From positions 434,001-498,000 of the forward strand of contig CAWJFT010000001.1 in the NCBI GenBank assembly GCA_963842235.1: 64,000 bases of DNA, given 5' to 3'. Source of the DNA: JACDAN01 sp963842235 (GTDB lineage Bacteria; Actinomycetota; Thermoleophilia; Gaiellales; Gaiellaceae). The position numbers were made by a program, and so were the translations under genes. The notes below the pieces were generated by a model that ran no database searches, was not told where the DNA came from, and saw only the letters and a list, made by a program, of their open reading frames with translations. Positions 23,006 to 31,438 of this stretch are shown piece after piece; the stretch's first letter is position 1; each line of letters begins with the position of its first letter.

Positions 23006-23695
23006 CTAGTACGCAGGGCGTAACGGACTGCGCTTGAGGAAGAGCCTGGCGGTCGCGACCCCGAAGGCGAAGCCGCCGATGTGGGCGAAGAATGCGACGC
23101 CGCCGCCGGCCTCGGGGCTCAGGAGCGAGAACCCGCCCGACCAGAGTTGCAACAGAAACCAGAAGCCGAGGAACAACCAGGCCGGGAACTCGCGGATGAT
23201 GATGAAGAAGAAGAAGATCGCAGTGACGACGCTCGCGTTCGGCAGCAGCACGAGGTAGGCGCCGAGCACCGCCGAGATGGCGCCGCTTGCTCCGAGGTTC
23301 GGGATCTCGGCGGACGCCTGATCGGCGAAGGCCAGCGTGATCGCAGTCTGCAGCGCCGTCGCCGCGAAGCCTCCGAGGAAATAGAAGACGAGGTAGCGCA
23401 CCTTGCCGTAGACGTCTTCGACGTTGTTTCCGAAGATCCACAGGAAGAGCATGTTCCCGCCCAGGTGCAGCAAGTTCGCGTGCATAAACATCGACGTGAC
23501 CGCAGTCAGCGGCCAGTCCTGGCCCACGACCGCGCACGAGCGCTCCACCTCGCAGGGGTGGAACGCGAGCTCGTTGACGGCGTGCTGCTGGTCGGGCAGC
23601 TCGTAGAGGAAGTAGACGGCGACGTTGATGGCGATCAACGCCACCGTCACGATCGGAAACGACCGCGTCGGGACGTTGTCCTTGATCGGGATCAC
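23006..23695 (-). CDS. Rhomboid family intramembrane serine protease
   Basis: 229 residues with about six membrane helices. The catalytic Ser is in NLGASGAISAVLGAYLVLLP (GxSG) and the catalytic His in VAFFAHIGGFAFGVATARL. The HANLLHLGGNMLFLWIFGNN segment is the conserved HxxxHxxxN region of helix 2. The first loop contains two cysteines (HPCEVERSC). Rhomboids cleave transmembrane substrates within the bilayer. It lies between ArgF and the metallopeptidase on the same strand with short gaps, so a common transcript is possible. Substrate unknown. Confidence 0.92.
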   Translation of the reverse strand: MIPIKDNVPTRSFPIVTVALIAINVAVYFLYELPDQQHAVNELAFHPCEVERSCAVVGQDWPLTAVTSMFMHANLLHLGGNMLFLWIFGNNVEDVYGKVRYLVFYFLGGFAATALQTAITLAFADQASAEIPNLGASGAISAVLGAYLVLLPNASVVTAIFFFFIIIREFPAWLFLGFWFLLQLWSGGFSLLSPEAGGGVAFFAHIGGFAFGVATARLFLKRSPLRPAY

Positions 23696-23704
23696 GCGGC
23701 GGCG

Positions 23705-24631
23705 CTACCGGATGACGAGCGCCATCAGCGCCTTCTGCGCGTGAAGGCGGTTCTCGGCCTGGTCCCAGACGGCTGACTGCGGCCCGTAGAGGATCTCCTC
23801 GGTGATCTCCTCGCCGTAGTGGGCGGGGAGGCAGTGGAGGACGATCGCCCCATTCCCGGCTTGTCCGAGGAGCTCGTCGGTGATTCCAAAGCCGGCGAGG
23901 TCGCGGAGGCGCCGCTCCCGTTCTTCCTCCTGGCCCATGCTCGTCCAGACGTCCGTATACAGGACGTCGGCGCCGCGGACGGCCTCGGCCGGGTCGTCGA
24001 CGACCGCGACCTCGCCGCCTGAGGCCCGGGCGACGGCGATCGCACGCTCGTCCGGTTCGTAGCCGTGCGGCGTGGCGGCGACGAAGCTGGAACCGAGGCG
24101 GGCCGCGGCGACCATCAGCGAGGAGCAGACGTTGTTCCCGTCGCCGAGGTACGTCACACGCACGCCCTCGAGGCGGCCGAGCCGCTCGCGAATCGTGAGC
24201 ATGTCGGCGAGCGCCTGGCACGGATGGGTCTCGTCCGTGAGGCCGTTGATGACCGGGATGCCGGCGTGCTCGGCGAGCTCATCGACGTCCGACTGGGCGA
24301 ACGTTCGGATGACGATGCCGTCGAGGTAGCGCGAGAGCACCGTGGCCGTGTCCCGGATCGTCTCGCCGCGGCCGAGCTGGAGGTCGTCTGCGCGGAGGTA
24401 GAGGCCGTAGCCGCCGAGCTGTGCGATTCCGACCTCGAAGGAGACCCGGGTGCGCGTCGAGGGCTTCTGGAAGATCATGCCCAGCGAGCGGCCCGGGAGG
24501 ACCTGTTGCTCATCGCGAGTGGTGGACTTGAGCCGTTCGGCGAGGTCGAGCACGAGCTCGAGCTCTCCGGAGGAGAAGTCGGCGACACGCGTGAAGCTGC
24601 GGCCTTTCAGCGTCTCCGGGACGTCCAGCAT
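23705..24631 (-). CDS. argF: Ornithine carbamoyltransferase
   Basis: 308 residues from ATG 24631. It has the carbamoyl-phosphate motif FQKPSTRTRVSFEVG (STRTR), the HPCQALADMLTI motif, the ornithine-loop region YTDVWTSMGQE (a DxxxSMG-type motif) and LHCLPAHYGEEITEE (HCLPA). It forms citrulline from ornithine and carbamoyl phosphate in arginine synthesis. TAGCAT lies eight bases upstream of the ATG, implying leaderless transcription. No other arg gene adjoins it, and a carbamate kinase gene is 6 kb away, so a catabolic pairing is possible but not supported by arrangement. Confidence 0.93.
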   Translation of the reverse strand: MLDVPETLKGRSFTRVADFSSGELELVLDLAERLKSTTRDEQQVLPGRSLGMIFQKPSTRTRVSFEVGIAQLGGYGLYLRADDLQLGRGETIRDTATVLSRYLDGIVIRTFAQSDVDELAEHAGIPVINGLTDETHPCQALADMLTIRERLGRLEGVRVTYLGDGNNVCSSLMVAAARLGSSFVAATPHGYEPDERAIAVARASGGEVAVVDDPAEAVRGADVLYTDVWTSMGQEEERERRLRDLAGFGITDELLGQAGNGAIVLHCLPAHYGEEITEEILYGPQSAVWDQAENRLHAQKALMALVIR

Positions 24632-24665
24632 CCGCGTGGATGCTAGTGCGCTCGGACTCGAGGAG

Positions 24666-25253
24666 TCAGGTATCGGGGACGAGCTCTCGGAGCCGGGCCA
24701 GGCCGGCGAACATCCGGCTCTTGACCGTGCCGAGGGGGACGCCGAGCCGTTCGGCGAGCTCCGACTGCGTGAAGCCGCCGTAGTAGGCAAGCTCGAGCGC
24801 TTGGCGCTGGTCGGGGGGAAGCTGGGCGAGGGCGGCCTGGACGGCCGTCCTCTTGTCGCGCAGGTCGGCCTCCTCGTCGACGGTCGGCCCGCCGGCCTCC
24901 GGCGCTTCGTCGAGCGGATCGCCCCGCCGTCGGTCCTCGCGGCGGACGAGGTCGACCGCGCGGCGGTGGACGAGTGTCAGGACCCAGGTCGCCGCCTTTG
25001 CTCGCTCGCGCCGGTAGCCCTCAGCGGAGCGCCAGACGGCGAGGAACGCCTCTTGCACCGCGTCCTCGGCGAGCTCCTGGTCGCGAAGCACGCGAAAGGC
25101 GAGCCCGTACGCGACGCGTCCGAAGCGGTCGTAGAGGGCGCCGAGTGCGTCGTGGTCGCCTGAGGCGATCGCTTCCAAGAGCTCCTCGTCAGACCTCTGT
25201 GTCAATCGCCTCCGCCCGATCAGCGGCGCCAACGCTAACGCGTATTCAGACAC
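24666..25253 (-). CDS. ECF-type RNA polymerase sigma factor (SigK-like)
   Basis: 195 residues from GTG 25253. Region 2 is LYDRFGRVAYGLAFRVLRDQ followed by ELAEDAVQEAFLAVWRSAEG. Region 4 is LAQLPPDQRQALELAYYGGF followed by TQSELAERLGVPLGTVKSRM. These are the core-binding and -35-recognition parts of a group 4 sigma factor. The start overlaps the end of the anti-sigma gene by eight bases, so the order is anti-sigma then sigma, the reverse of the usual sigK-rskA order. It ends the minus-strand run that begins with DUF4331 and may direct that operon. Confidence 0.92.
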   Translation of the reverse strand: MSEYALALAPLIGRRRLTQRSDEELLEAIASGDHDALGALYDRFGRVAYGLAFRVLRDQELAEDAVQEAFLAVWRSAEGYRRERAKAATWVLTLVHRRAVDLVRREDRRRGDPLDEAPEAGGPTVDEEADLRDKRTAVQAALAQLPPDQRQALELAYYGGFTQSELAERLGVPLGTVKSRMFAGLARLRELVPDT

Positions 25254-25881
25254 TGGCGCTGGCGAGGATGTCGCCGTGGGGCGTCTCTGCGCCGCCCTCG
25301 TTTTCGAGCGTGACGGCCACGGTGCTGCCGTCCTGCACCGGGTGCGTGAGGGTCACCGTGCGACAGCCGCCGGCGAAGAGGCCAGCCGGGCGCGGCGTCT
25401 TGCCGTCGATCACCCACGCCTCGTACGTCTTGTTCGCGGGAGCCTCGTCGAAGCACACGACCAGCTGCGCTTCGGCACCGGAGACGATCAGCTGCCCGGG
25501 TGCGCCGTTCACGGCGACGACCCGCTGTCCACCGCCCTGGTTGTCTCGCAGAGAGTTCGCCCACAGTCCGAGCCCGATCGCGGCGAACGATGCGGCCACG
25601 GCAGCCACGGCAGTCACGGGAAAAAGCCACCGCCGAAAGGGAACGACCTCCGGGGGACGTTCCTCGCGTGCCGCGCGGAGAATTCGCTCGCGAAGCTCGG
25701 GGCGGGGAGCCGGTCCCTCCTGCGCGTACGCGAGCTGCGCCGCGCCCTCGCGCAGGGAAGCGACCTCCTCGCGGCAGTCGTCGCAGGTGTCGAGGTGCCG
25801 CTCGTACGTCCACCGGTCCTCCGGATCGAGGGCGTTGAGGGCGTATGCCGCCGCCAGGTCGTGGAGCTCGGGCTGGGCCAT
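25246..25881 (-). CDS. RskA-type anti-sigma factor with zinc-finger N-terminus
   Basis: 211 residues from ATG 25881. The N-terminal anti-sigma domain has ERHLDTCDDCREEVASLREG, a HxxxCxxC zinc-binding motif. One membrane helix follows (FPVTAVAAVAASFAAIGLGL near residue 90). The extracytoplasmic part matches the RskA C-terminal domain (FDEAPANKTYEAWVIDGKTP, then AVTLENEGGAETPHGDILAS). It should hold the adjacent ECF sigma factor at the membrane until a signal triggers proteolysis. The rhomboid and metallopeptidase nearby are not the classic site-1/site-2 proteases, so no processing claim is made. Confidence 0.9.
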   Translation of the reverse strand: MAQPELHDLAAAYALNALDPEDRWTYERHLDTCDDCREEVASLREGAAQLAYAQEGPAPRPELRERILRAAREERPPEVVPFRRWLFPVTAVAAVAASFAAIGLGLWANSLRDNQGGGQRVVAVNGAPGQLIVSGAEAQLVVCFDEAPANKTYEAWVIDGKTPRPAGLFAGGCRTVTLTHPVQDGSTVAVTLENEGGAETPHGDILASASV

Positions 25882-25918
25882 GCGCATCATTCTTATTCGC
25901 ACGGCCCAGCCAAGTGGT

Positions 25919-26608
25919 TCAGAACGGATACGGCGCGAGCGCCCACGCAGCTGCTCCGTACCAGACAGCGAACCCCAGGCTCGCGAGACCGAACCCCGGG
26001 GCGATGGCCGCGAACGAGGCCCGCAGCGGGCGACTCGCGAGTGCGGCACCGAAGCCGGTGGAGAGGATCGTCATCGAGACGGCGGTGAAGATCGCCAGCA
26101 GCGCAAGGGCGAGAATCCCGAGTGCCTGAGACTCGATCGACGCGACGAGCAGGATGCCGACTCCGGCGCTTCCGCCCATGCCGTGGACGAGGCCGATCGC
26201 GAACGCACTGAGCTTCGTGCGGCCGCGGTGCGGATGGGAGTGCTCTTCGCTCAGGCGGAAAAGCCCTTTCCGCCAGCGGACGATCAGCCGGATCGCGAGC
26301 GCGGCGATGACGAACGCAATCGCGGTCTCGGCGGCCTGCTGCACGCGCTCCGGCAGGTACTGGTCGAGCAGCAGGACCGGGACGCCGAACACGAAGAGCG
26401 TGCACGCGTGGCCGAGGCCCCACGCAGCGCCGAGGCCGGCCGCAGCCCGGGTAGCGTTCTCTCGAGCGCCGGCGACGAGCGTCGTGACGGCGGCAACGTG
26501 ATCCGGGTCGGTCGCGTGCCGCAGGCCGAGCAGGATGGCGACGACCACGACCAGCCAGACGGAGGCGCCGTCCGAGTACGAGGCGATGAAGTCGTCGAGT
26601 CCGAACAT
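25919..26608 (-). CDS. NiCoT/HoxN-like nickel-cobalt permease
   Basis: 229 residues with about six membrane helices. The N-terminal helix contains LLGLRHATDPDHVAAVTTLV, the H(A)xDPDH signature of high-affinity nickel/cobalt permeases. A His-rich cytoplasmic stretch EEHSHPHRGR occurs near residue 125, and GLVHGMGGSAGVGILL is the second conserved His helix. It is 12 bp downstream of the NicO gene and 37 bp upstream of the anti-sigma gene, so it belongs to the DUF4331-TPR-NicO operon. It is shorter than HoxN (about 330-350). Metal identity is inferred from the family only. Confidence 0.85.
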   Translation of the reverse strand: MFGLDDFIASYSDGASVWLVVVVAILLGLRHATDPDHVAAVTTLVAGARENATRAAAGLGAAWGLGHACTLFVFGVPVLLLDQYLPERVQQAAETAIAFVIAALAIRLIVRWRKGLFRLSEEHSHPHRGRTKLSAFAIGLVHGMGGSAGVGILLVASIESQALGILALALLAIFTAVSMTILSTGFGAALASRPLRASFAAIAPGFGLASLGFAVWYGAAAWALAPYPF

Positions 26609-26620
26609 TCGAAGCTCCTT

Positions 26621-27937
26621 TCAGGTGAGAGTAGGGAGTGACCGGAAGGTCATGACGAGGCCGAGGGCGACGATCGCCGCAGCGCTGACGGCCGGCAGCG
26701 CCCGCACGACCGCGCCCTCGAAGCTCATGCGGGAGAAGAGCTGCTTCGCGGAAATCGCAAGCAGGCCGATGCCGGTGATCACCGACGCCAGCCCGAGGCT
26801 GAACGCGACGATCAGGAGCAGCCCGAAGCCGACGCGGTGAAGGGAGATCGCCGCGAGCAGGACGACGAGCGCGGTGGGGCAGGGGAGGATCCCGCCGGAG
26901 ATTCCGACCGCGATCAGCCCGCGCGGACTGTGGTCGTGGTGGTCGTGGTGGTGGTCGTCGTGGTGGTGGTGGTGCCTGGAGCGCCGTAGCCGTCGGCGCA
27001 GGACGCCGAGGCCGACGCCGACGACGAGGAGCGCCGAGACGAGGTTGAGCCAGGGATAGAGATCCTCCGGAACGACGAATTCGGAGAGCGCGAGCGTCAC
27101 GACGCCCAGCGCGAACACGCCGATCGTGTGCGTGACGGTCACGATCCCGCCGAGGGCCAGGGCATGGCGCGCCTTGCCCCGCGATCCGACGAGGTAGGCG
27201 GCGACAATCGCCTTGCCGTGCCCCGGGGTGAGCGCGTGCGCCGCGCCCCAGAAGAGCGCGAGGGCCAGGGAGAGCAGGATCAGCCCCGGGCCCAGGTCCT
27301 CGCGGGCGATGAGCGACTCGAAACCGCCGCCCTGGTGCGCGGCGGCCGGGTTGCTCCCCAGCGCGGGGGGAACACCGGGGAGCGTCCCGGGCCTGAGCGT
27401 CGCCTTCGCGGAGGTCGAGTCGGCGGGCTCCTGGAGGAGATCCTTGGGATACGACCGGAGCTCGTCGCTCGCGCTTCGCTCCGGCGCCGTCGAGGTGAGG
27501 AGCTGGGCACCCCGGTCGGCGCGGACGACGACTTCCTTCCAACCAAGCCGCCCGGCGAAGTTCGCGTCGCGGAAGGCAACGGATCGTCCGCTCGGCCCCG
27601 CGTCGTAGACCGCATCGAGGCGCAGCGTCGGGAGGCCGCCGGCGCCGGGTCGCCGCTGGACCTGCTTGGAGAGCACCCGGAGCGGCACCCGGTCTCCGTC
27701 GACGGTCAGGTGGAGACTTGCAGCGAGCTCACGGGCGATTCCCGGCCGGCGGAAGCGAGCCCCCTCCTGGTAGGTGGGGATCTCCGCGAGGTCGACGGCG
27801 TAGTGCAGGTAGACACGGTTGCCGGAGAGCTCGACACCGGCGTAGCGGTTGATCGTGAAGTTGCCGAGCGGGTGTGCCAGCGCGCCGGCTGGCGCCAGGA
27901 GCGCAAGGCCTGCGAGGACGACGGCAAGCCGCCTCAC
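26621..27937 (-). CDS. NicO/RcnA-type nickel-cobalt efflux protein with N-terminal exported domain
   Basis: 438 residues from GTG 27937, overlapping the TPR gene stop as GTGA. A signal-like helix (VVLAGLALLAPAGALAHPLG) is followed by a beta-rich extracytoplasmic domain of about 200 residues (NFTINRYAGVELSGNRVYLH). The membrane part has AHALTPGHGKAIVAAYLVGS, the NicO/RcnA signature, a His/Asp-rich metal loop (HHHHHDDHHHDHHDH, codons near 26930-26978) and GISGGILPCPTALVVLLAAI. Family members export Ni or Co. Fusion to an exported domain suggests metal handover outside the membrane. Coupled to the TPR protein. Confidence 0.88.
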   Translation of the reverse strand: MRRLAVVLAGLALLAPAGALAHPLGNFTINRYAGVELSGNRVYLHYAVDLAEIPTYQEGARFRRPGIARELAASLHLTVDGDRVPLRVLSKQVQRRPGAGGLPTLRLDAVYDAGPSGRSVAFRDANFAGRLGWKEVVVRADRGAQLLTSTAPERSASDELRSYPKDLLQEPADSTSAKATLRPGTLPGVPPALGSNPAAAHQGGGFESLIAREDLGPGLILLSLALALFWGAAHALTPGHGKAIVAAYLVGSRGKARHALALGGIVTVTHTIGVFALGVVTLALSEFVVPEDLYPWLNLVSALLVVGVGLGVLRRRLRRSRHHHHHDDHHHDHHDHSPRGLIAVGISGGILPCPTALVVLLAAISLHRVGFGLLLIVAFSLGLASVITGIGLLAISAKQLFSRMSFEGAVVRALPAVSAAAIVALGLVMTFRSLPTLT

Positions 27938-29136
27938 GAGAGCGCCTCCCGGGCAACCGGTGCCCAGACGAGCGAGAAGTTCGGGTTCGTCCGGAGTGCG
28001 CGGCGGAACCAGCGCTTGGCCTCGAGCTGGTGCCCGAGGCAGCGCTCGATCATCCCGCGGTGGAAGAACTTGGGCGCGTCGCGCGTACCCAACCGAAGCG
28101 CGCGCTTCGAGAAGCGCAGCGCTTGGCCGCATCGGCCGTTACGCGCCAGCGCCCAAGCCAGGACGCCGTCCGCCTCGATGCTCGGGCGCTCGCGCTGGGC
28201 GCGGCGGGCGCGGTCGAGCGATTCCCGGAGGCGGACGCCGTGGTCGACATTGAAGAGTGCGAGCTCGAGATCCGTGGCGACGCCGTTCGCAACGAACAGG
28301 CGGTCGAGCACGCCGACGAGCCGATACTGAGCACGCGCCGCGACCGGCTGGCCACTCGCGCGATGGAGATCGCCCAGCGCGCCCACGAACTGCGGCAGCG
28401 GCGTTTGCTGCACGGCCCGGCGCTCGAGACGGATCGCCTTCGCGAACCGCCCTCGAGCGGCCTCGACATGCGCAAGCGCGTCGAGCGCGTGGACGTAACC
28501 GGGGTAGGCGGCGAGGGCGCGGCGGTATTGCCGCGTCGCCTCGGTCGTTCGGCCCTGCGAGAAGTAGAGCTTGCCCAGCTGCGTGCGCGCCCAGGCCGAG
28601 GGCTCTCCGGCGTCGCCGGCCGAATCGACGGCGAGCTGCATCGCAGCGATGGCCCCGTCGGTGTAACCGAGGAGCTCGCGCGCGTAGGAAATCCGTGAGT
28701 AGGCGGTCAGGCCGGGCTTCAGCTCTCCGAGGCGGTCGAAGTTGCGAAACGCCTCGTCGTAGCGGCCGAGCTCGATGAGCGAGTCTCCGATGACGCCGTA
28801 CACGAGGGCCGTGTCCGGGGACAGTCCCTGGACGCGCCTCGCGAGCGCTAGGCCCTCCCGGAAGCGGTGCCGAGTGTTTGCCAGCGACGCCAAGCCGATC
28901 AGGGTCTCGACGTCGTTCGGCTCGGCGGCGCGCGCCTGGTTCAGCGCCCGCTCGGCGCGCGTGTAGTGGGCGGGCTCGCCGGTGCGGCGGGCGGCGTCGA
29001 GCTCCCGCACGCCAAGACGAACGAGCTGGCGGGTGCTCGGCGCCGCGGCGCCGTCCTCGTGGCGAAGCGTCCCGCCGGCGAGGAGAGCGGTGGCGGCAAG
29101 TGCCGCCACCGCTCCTGCAAGCAGCAGCCGCTTCAC
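27934..29136 (-). CDS. Exported TPR-repeat protein
   Basis: 400 residues from ATG 29136, with its start overlapping the DUF4331 gene stop as ATGA. The signal peptide KRLLLAGAVAALAATALLAG leads to an alpha-helical protein with at least seven tetratricopeptide repeats (for example DALAHVEAARGRFAKAIRLE and GRTTEATRQYRRALAAYPGY). TPRs are protein-binding scaffolds. Its place between DUF4331 and the NicO exporter, with four-base overlaps on both sides, means the three are made together and probably form one envelope complex. No catalytic motif is present. Confidence 0.88.
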   Translation of the reverse strand: MKRLLLAGAVAALAATALLAGGTLRHEDGAAAPSTRQLVRLGVRELDAARRTGEPAHYTRAERALNQARAAEPNDVETLIGLASLANTRHRFREGLALARRVQGLSPDTALVYGVIGDSLIELGRYDEAFRNFDRLGELKPGLTAYSRISYARELLGYTDGAIAAMQLAVDSAGDAGEPSAWARTQLGKLYFSQGRTTEATRQYRRALAAYPGYVHALDALAHVEAARGRFAKAIRLERRAVQQTPLPQFVGALGDLHRASGQPVAARAQYRLVGVLDRLFVANGVATDLELALFNVDHGVRLRESLDRARRAQRERPSIEADGVLAWALARNGRCGQALRFSKRALRLGTRDAPKFFHRGMIERCLGHQLEAKRWFRRALRTNPNFSLVWAPVAREALS

Positions 29137-30452
29137 GGCTTCTGCTGGCCCTTCGCGTTGTCGAACCCGCTCGGCGGGATGTTCTCGTACGGAAAGACGT
29201 TCAGGTTCGGAACGTCGTTCCCGTCGACACCGTCACCGAGGAGGTCGCCGGCCGGGTGGCCCTTGAGCTTCCCGGCGACTGCGCGCTCCGCGATGTCGAT
29301 GACATCGTCTCCGAGCCGGCGCCCGTTCGGGAAGCCGGCCAGGTCGCCGCCGAAGACGCCGAGCCTGTTCGGCATCGTCGTCGGCGGGATCGAGAGGTTG
29401 ATCCGGAGCATGTCGGCGAGCTTCGAGCCGGTGTTGTTCAGCCCGGGCACGCCGGTCAGGAGCACGGCGACGAGGTCGTCACGGTTCTGTTCCGGGACGC
29501 CGAGGCCGTACAGCTGGTTGATCACGGCGGCCAGGATCGGCTGCCGGTAGTACTGGACGAACTGCGCATCCGTAGCCGGGCTCAAGCGGTTCCAACGATC
29601 CTTGAGCTTGGTCGGGATGATCACTTCGTTGATGAGCGGGTTGCCCAGGCGCGAGACCTGGACCCACTGCCGCTCCTGCTGGTAGCGGCGGACGCCCTTC
29701 TGGCGGTAGCTGCGGATCTTCATCTGCGGCCGCTCAGTGGTCGCCCAGACGCCGACCGTGTGGTCGGAGTCGTCGAGCTGGGAGATCGGGACCTGCAGTG
29801 CGATCCCGTGGACGGCGTAGTTGGCGAAGAAGTCCTTGCCGCCGCCCATGTTGCCGGTGCCCTTGCGGATCGCTACCAGGTCGAAGATCGCGCCGATGTC
29901 GGCGTAGAACGCGTCCTCACGCTGGCCGGCGAAGACCTTCCCGCCGCCGGCGAGGCTCGTGACCGCGTTCGCGGCCGTCTGGGCGTAGTTCGGGGTCGTC
30001 CGCGGGCCGATGTTGTTCGGCGGAGTGACGCCGCGGGCGACGACGAGCTCCTGGCCGTTCTTCACGCGCGTGACGGTGTAGTCCTGCACGGTGTTGCCGA
30101 GGAACAGCGAGGCATCGCGGTTCTTGAACCGGAACCGGTACGTGACGTCAGCCTTGGCGTCGCCGTTCCGGTCGATGTTGACCGCGTACCTGGCCCGCTC
30201 CGAGAAGCGGTACCAGTTCGGCCCTGCGGCCGGATCCTCGGCCGGGATCCAGTTTGCGATCACGGTGAGGGAGTTGGGTGCGTCCGTGCTTCTGTACGCG
30301 TAGAGGTCGGTGTTGTCAGCCGACGGGTCCTCGGCGATCAGCGGCGCTTCGCGGTGACTCGAGGCCTGGCTCGCGGCGGGTGCGAGCTTGCCCACGAGGA
30401 GCACCGATGCTGCGACGACGATGCCGAGCACGGCTAGTACGAGAGTGCGCAT
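29133..30452 (-). CDS. Secreted DUF4331 family protein
   Basis: 439 residues from ATG 30452, with AAAGGAG upstream. The signal anchor TLVLAVLGIVVAASVLLVG precedes the family start SSHREAPLIAEDPSADNTDL, where the SHREAP motif and the Asp-rich DNTDLYAY are diagnostic of DUF4331. The rest is beta-rich (VTYRFRFKNRDASLFLGNTV) and ends with a domain containing DDVIDIAERAVAG and NDVPNLNVFPYENIPPS. Function is not established. The conserved His and acidic residues and the operon with two Ni/Co transporters suggest metal binding. First gene of a six-gene run ending with an ECF sigma factor. Confidence 0.88.
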   Translation of the reverse strand: MRTLVLAVLGIVVAASVLLVGKLAPAASQASSHREAPLIAEDPSADNTDLYAYRSTDAPNSLTVIANWIPAEDPAAGPNWYRFSERARYAVNIDRNGDAKADVTYRFRFKNRDASLFLGNTVQDYTVTRVKNGQELVVARGVTPPNNIGPRTTPNYAQTAANAVTSLAGGGKVFAGQREDAFYADIGAIFDLVAIRKGTGNMGGGKDFFANYAVHGIALQVPISQLDDSDHTVGVWATTERPQMKIRSYRQKGVRRYQQERQWVQVSRLGNPLINEVIIPTKLKDRWNRLSPATDAQFVQYYRQPILAAVINQLYGLGVPEQNRDDLVAVLLTGVPGLNNTGSKLADMLRINLSIPPTTMPNRLGVFGGDLAGFPNGRRLGDDVIDIAERAVAGKLKGHPAGDLLGDGVDGNDVPNLNVFPYENIPPSGFDNAKGQQKP

Positions 30453-30532
30453 GGAGGGTGTGGCTCCTTTCACTCGGAGTGGTCAGAGCCACATTCGGCC
30501 GACCCCGCAGACCGGTTCGGCGGCGCCCCCGT

Positions 30533-31438
30533 CTACGCGGTGACTCGGGTGCCGGCGTTGCCGGCGAGTGCGTCCTCGACCCGGTCGAGCGCAGTGATCG
30601 TCGCCTCGCCTCCCGCGCGGGCGACGGCGATCGCCGCTTCGAGCTTGGGGCGGATGGAGCCCTCGGCGAGCTCGGGGAGCAGCGCTTCGGCCTCGTCGAC
30701 CGAGAGCTCTCGCAGCTCCTCTTCGCCCGGTCGGCCGAAGCGGCGCCTGACTGACGCTACGTCGGTGAGGATCAGCAGCCGCTCGGCGCCGAGGCCGACC
30801 GCCAGGAGCGCGGAGGCCCGGTCCTTGTCGATGACGGCATCGACGCCGTGGAACCGCCCGTTCCGCGCGACGACGGGGATGCCGCCGCCGCCGCAGGCGA
30901 TCGGGACCATGCCTGCGTCGAGGAGCGTCCGAATCTGTACCAGCTCGACGACCTCGAGCGGAATGGGGGAGGGGACGGTGCGACGCCAGCCGCGGCCCTG
31001 CTGCTCGGCCAGCGACCAACCACGCTCGCGTTCGAGCTGCCGAGCCTGCTCGCGGGAGTAGAAGGGGCCGATGGGCTTCGTCGGGTGCTCGAAGGCCGGG
31101 TCGTCCTCGGCGACGACGACGTGCGTGAGCAGGCACGCGACGGGTCGGCCCGTCAGTGGCCCGAGCTCGGCCGCGATCAGCGCGCCGATCTCGGCCTGCG
31201 TCTGGGCGACGGCGAGGTAGAGCGGCAACGGAGGAACCTCGTCGGCCGCGCGCTCCTGTCGCAGCAGCTCGTTCCCGACCTGCGGGCCGTTTCCGTGGGT
31301 GATCACGAGGCGCGGTTCCTCGAGGATCGGCGCCAACGACGCTGCCGCCTCGCGGAGCCGGGCAGACTGCTCGGCCGTCGTCCCACGGTCACCGGGCCGG
31401 ATCAGCGCATTGCCCCCGAGGGCAACGACGATCGTCAA
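30533..31438 (-). CDS. arcC: Carbamate kinase
   Basis: 301 residues from TTG 31438, which overlaps the upstream stop as TTGA. The amino-acid-kinase fold shows LTIVVALGGNALIRPGDRGT, RLVITHGNGPQVGNELLRQE, and CGGGGIPVVARNGRFHGVDA followed by VIDKDRASALLAVGLGAERL, the carbamate-kinase signature. It interconverts carbamoyl phosphate + ADP and ATP + carbamate. Coupled to a cyclic-2,3-DPG-synthetase-like protein rather than to arginine deiminase genes, which is an unusual context. The biological direction is uncertain. Confidence 0.92.
   Translation of the reverse strand: MTIVVALGGNALIRPGDRGTTAEQSARLREAAASLAPILEEPRLVITHGNGPQVGNELLRQERAADEVPPLPLYLAVAQTQAEIGALIAAELGPLTGRPVACLLTHVVVAEDDPAFEHPTKPIGPFYSREQARQLERERGWSLAEQQGRGWRRTVPSPIPLEVVELVQIRTLLDAGMVPIACGGGGIPVVARNGRFHGVDAVIDKDRASALLAVGLGAERLLILTDVASVRRRFGRPGEEELRELSVDEAEALLPELAEGSIRPKLEAAIAVARAGGEATITALDRVEDALAGNAGTRVTA

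Noticed and set aside
26920..26980. GTGGT/GGTCG tandem-like repeat
   Set aside because: It encodes the His/Asp-rich metal loop of the NicO protein on the minus strand, so it is coding, not a DNA repeat.
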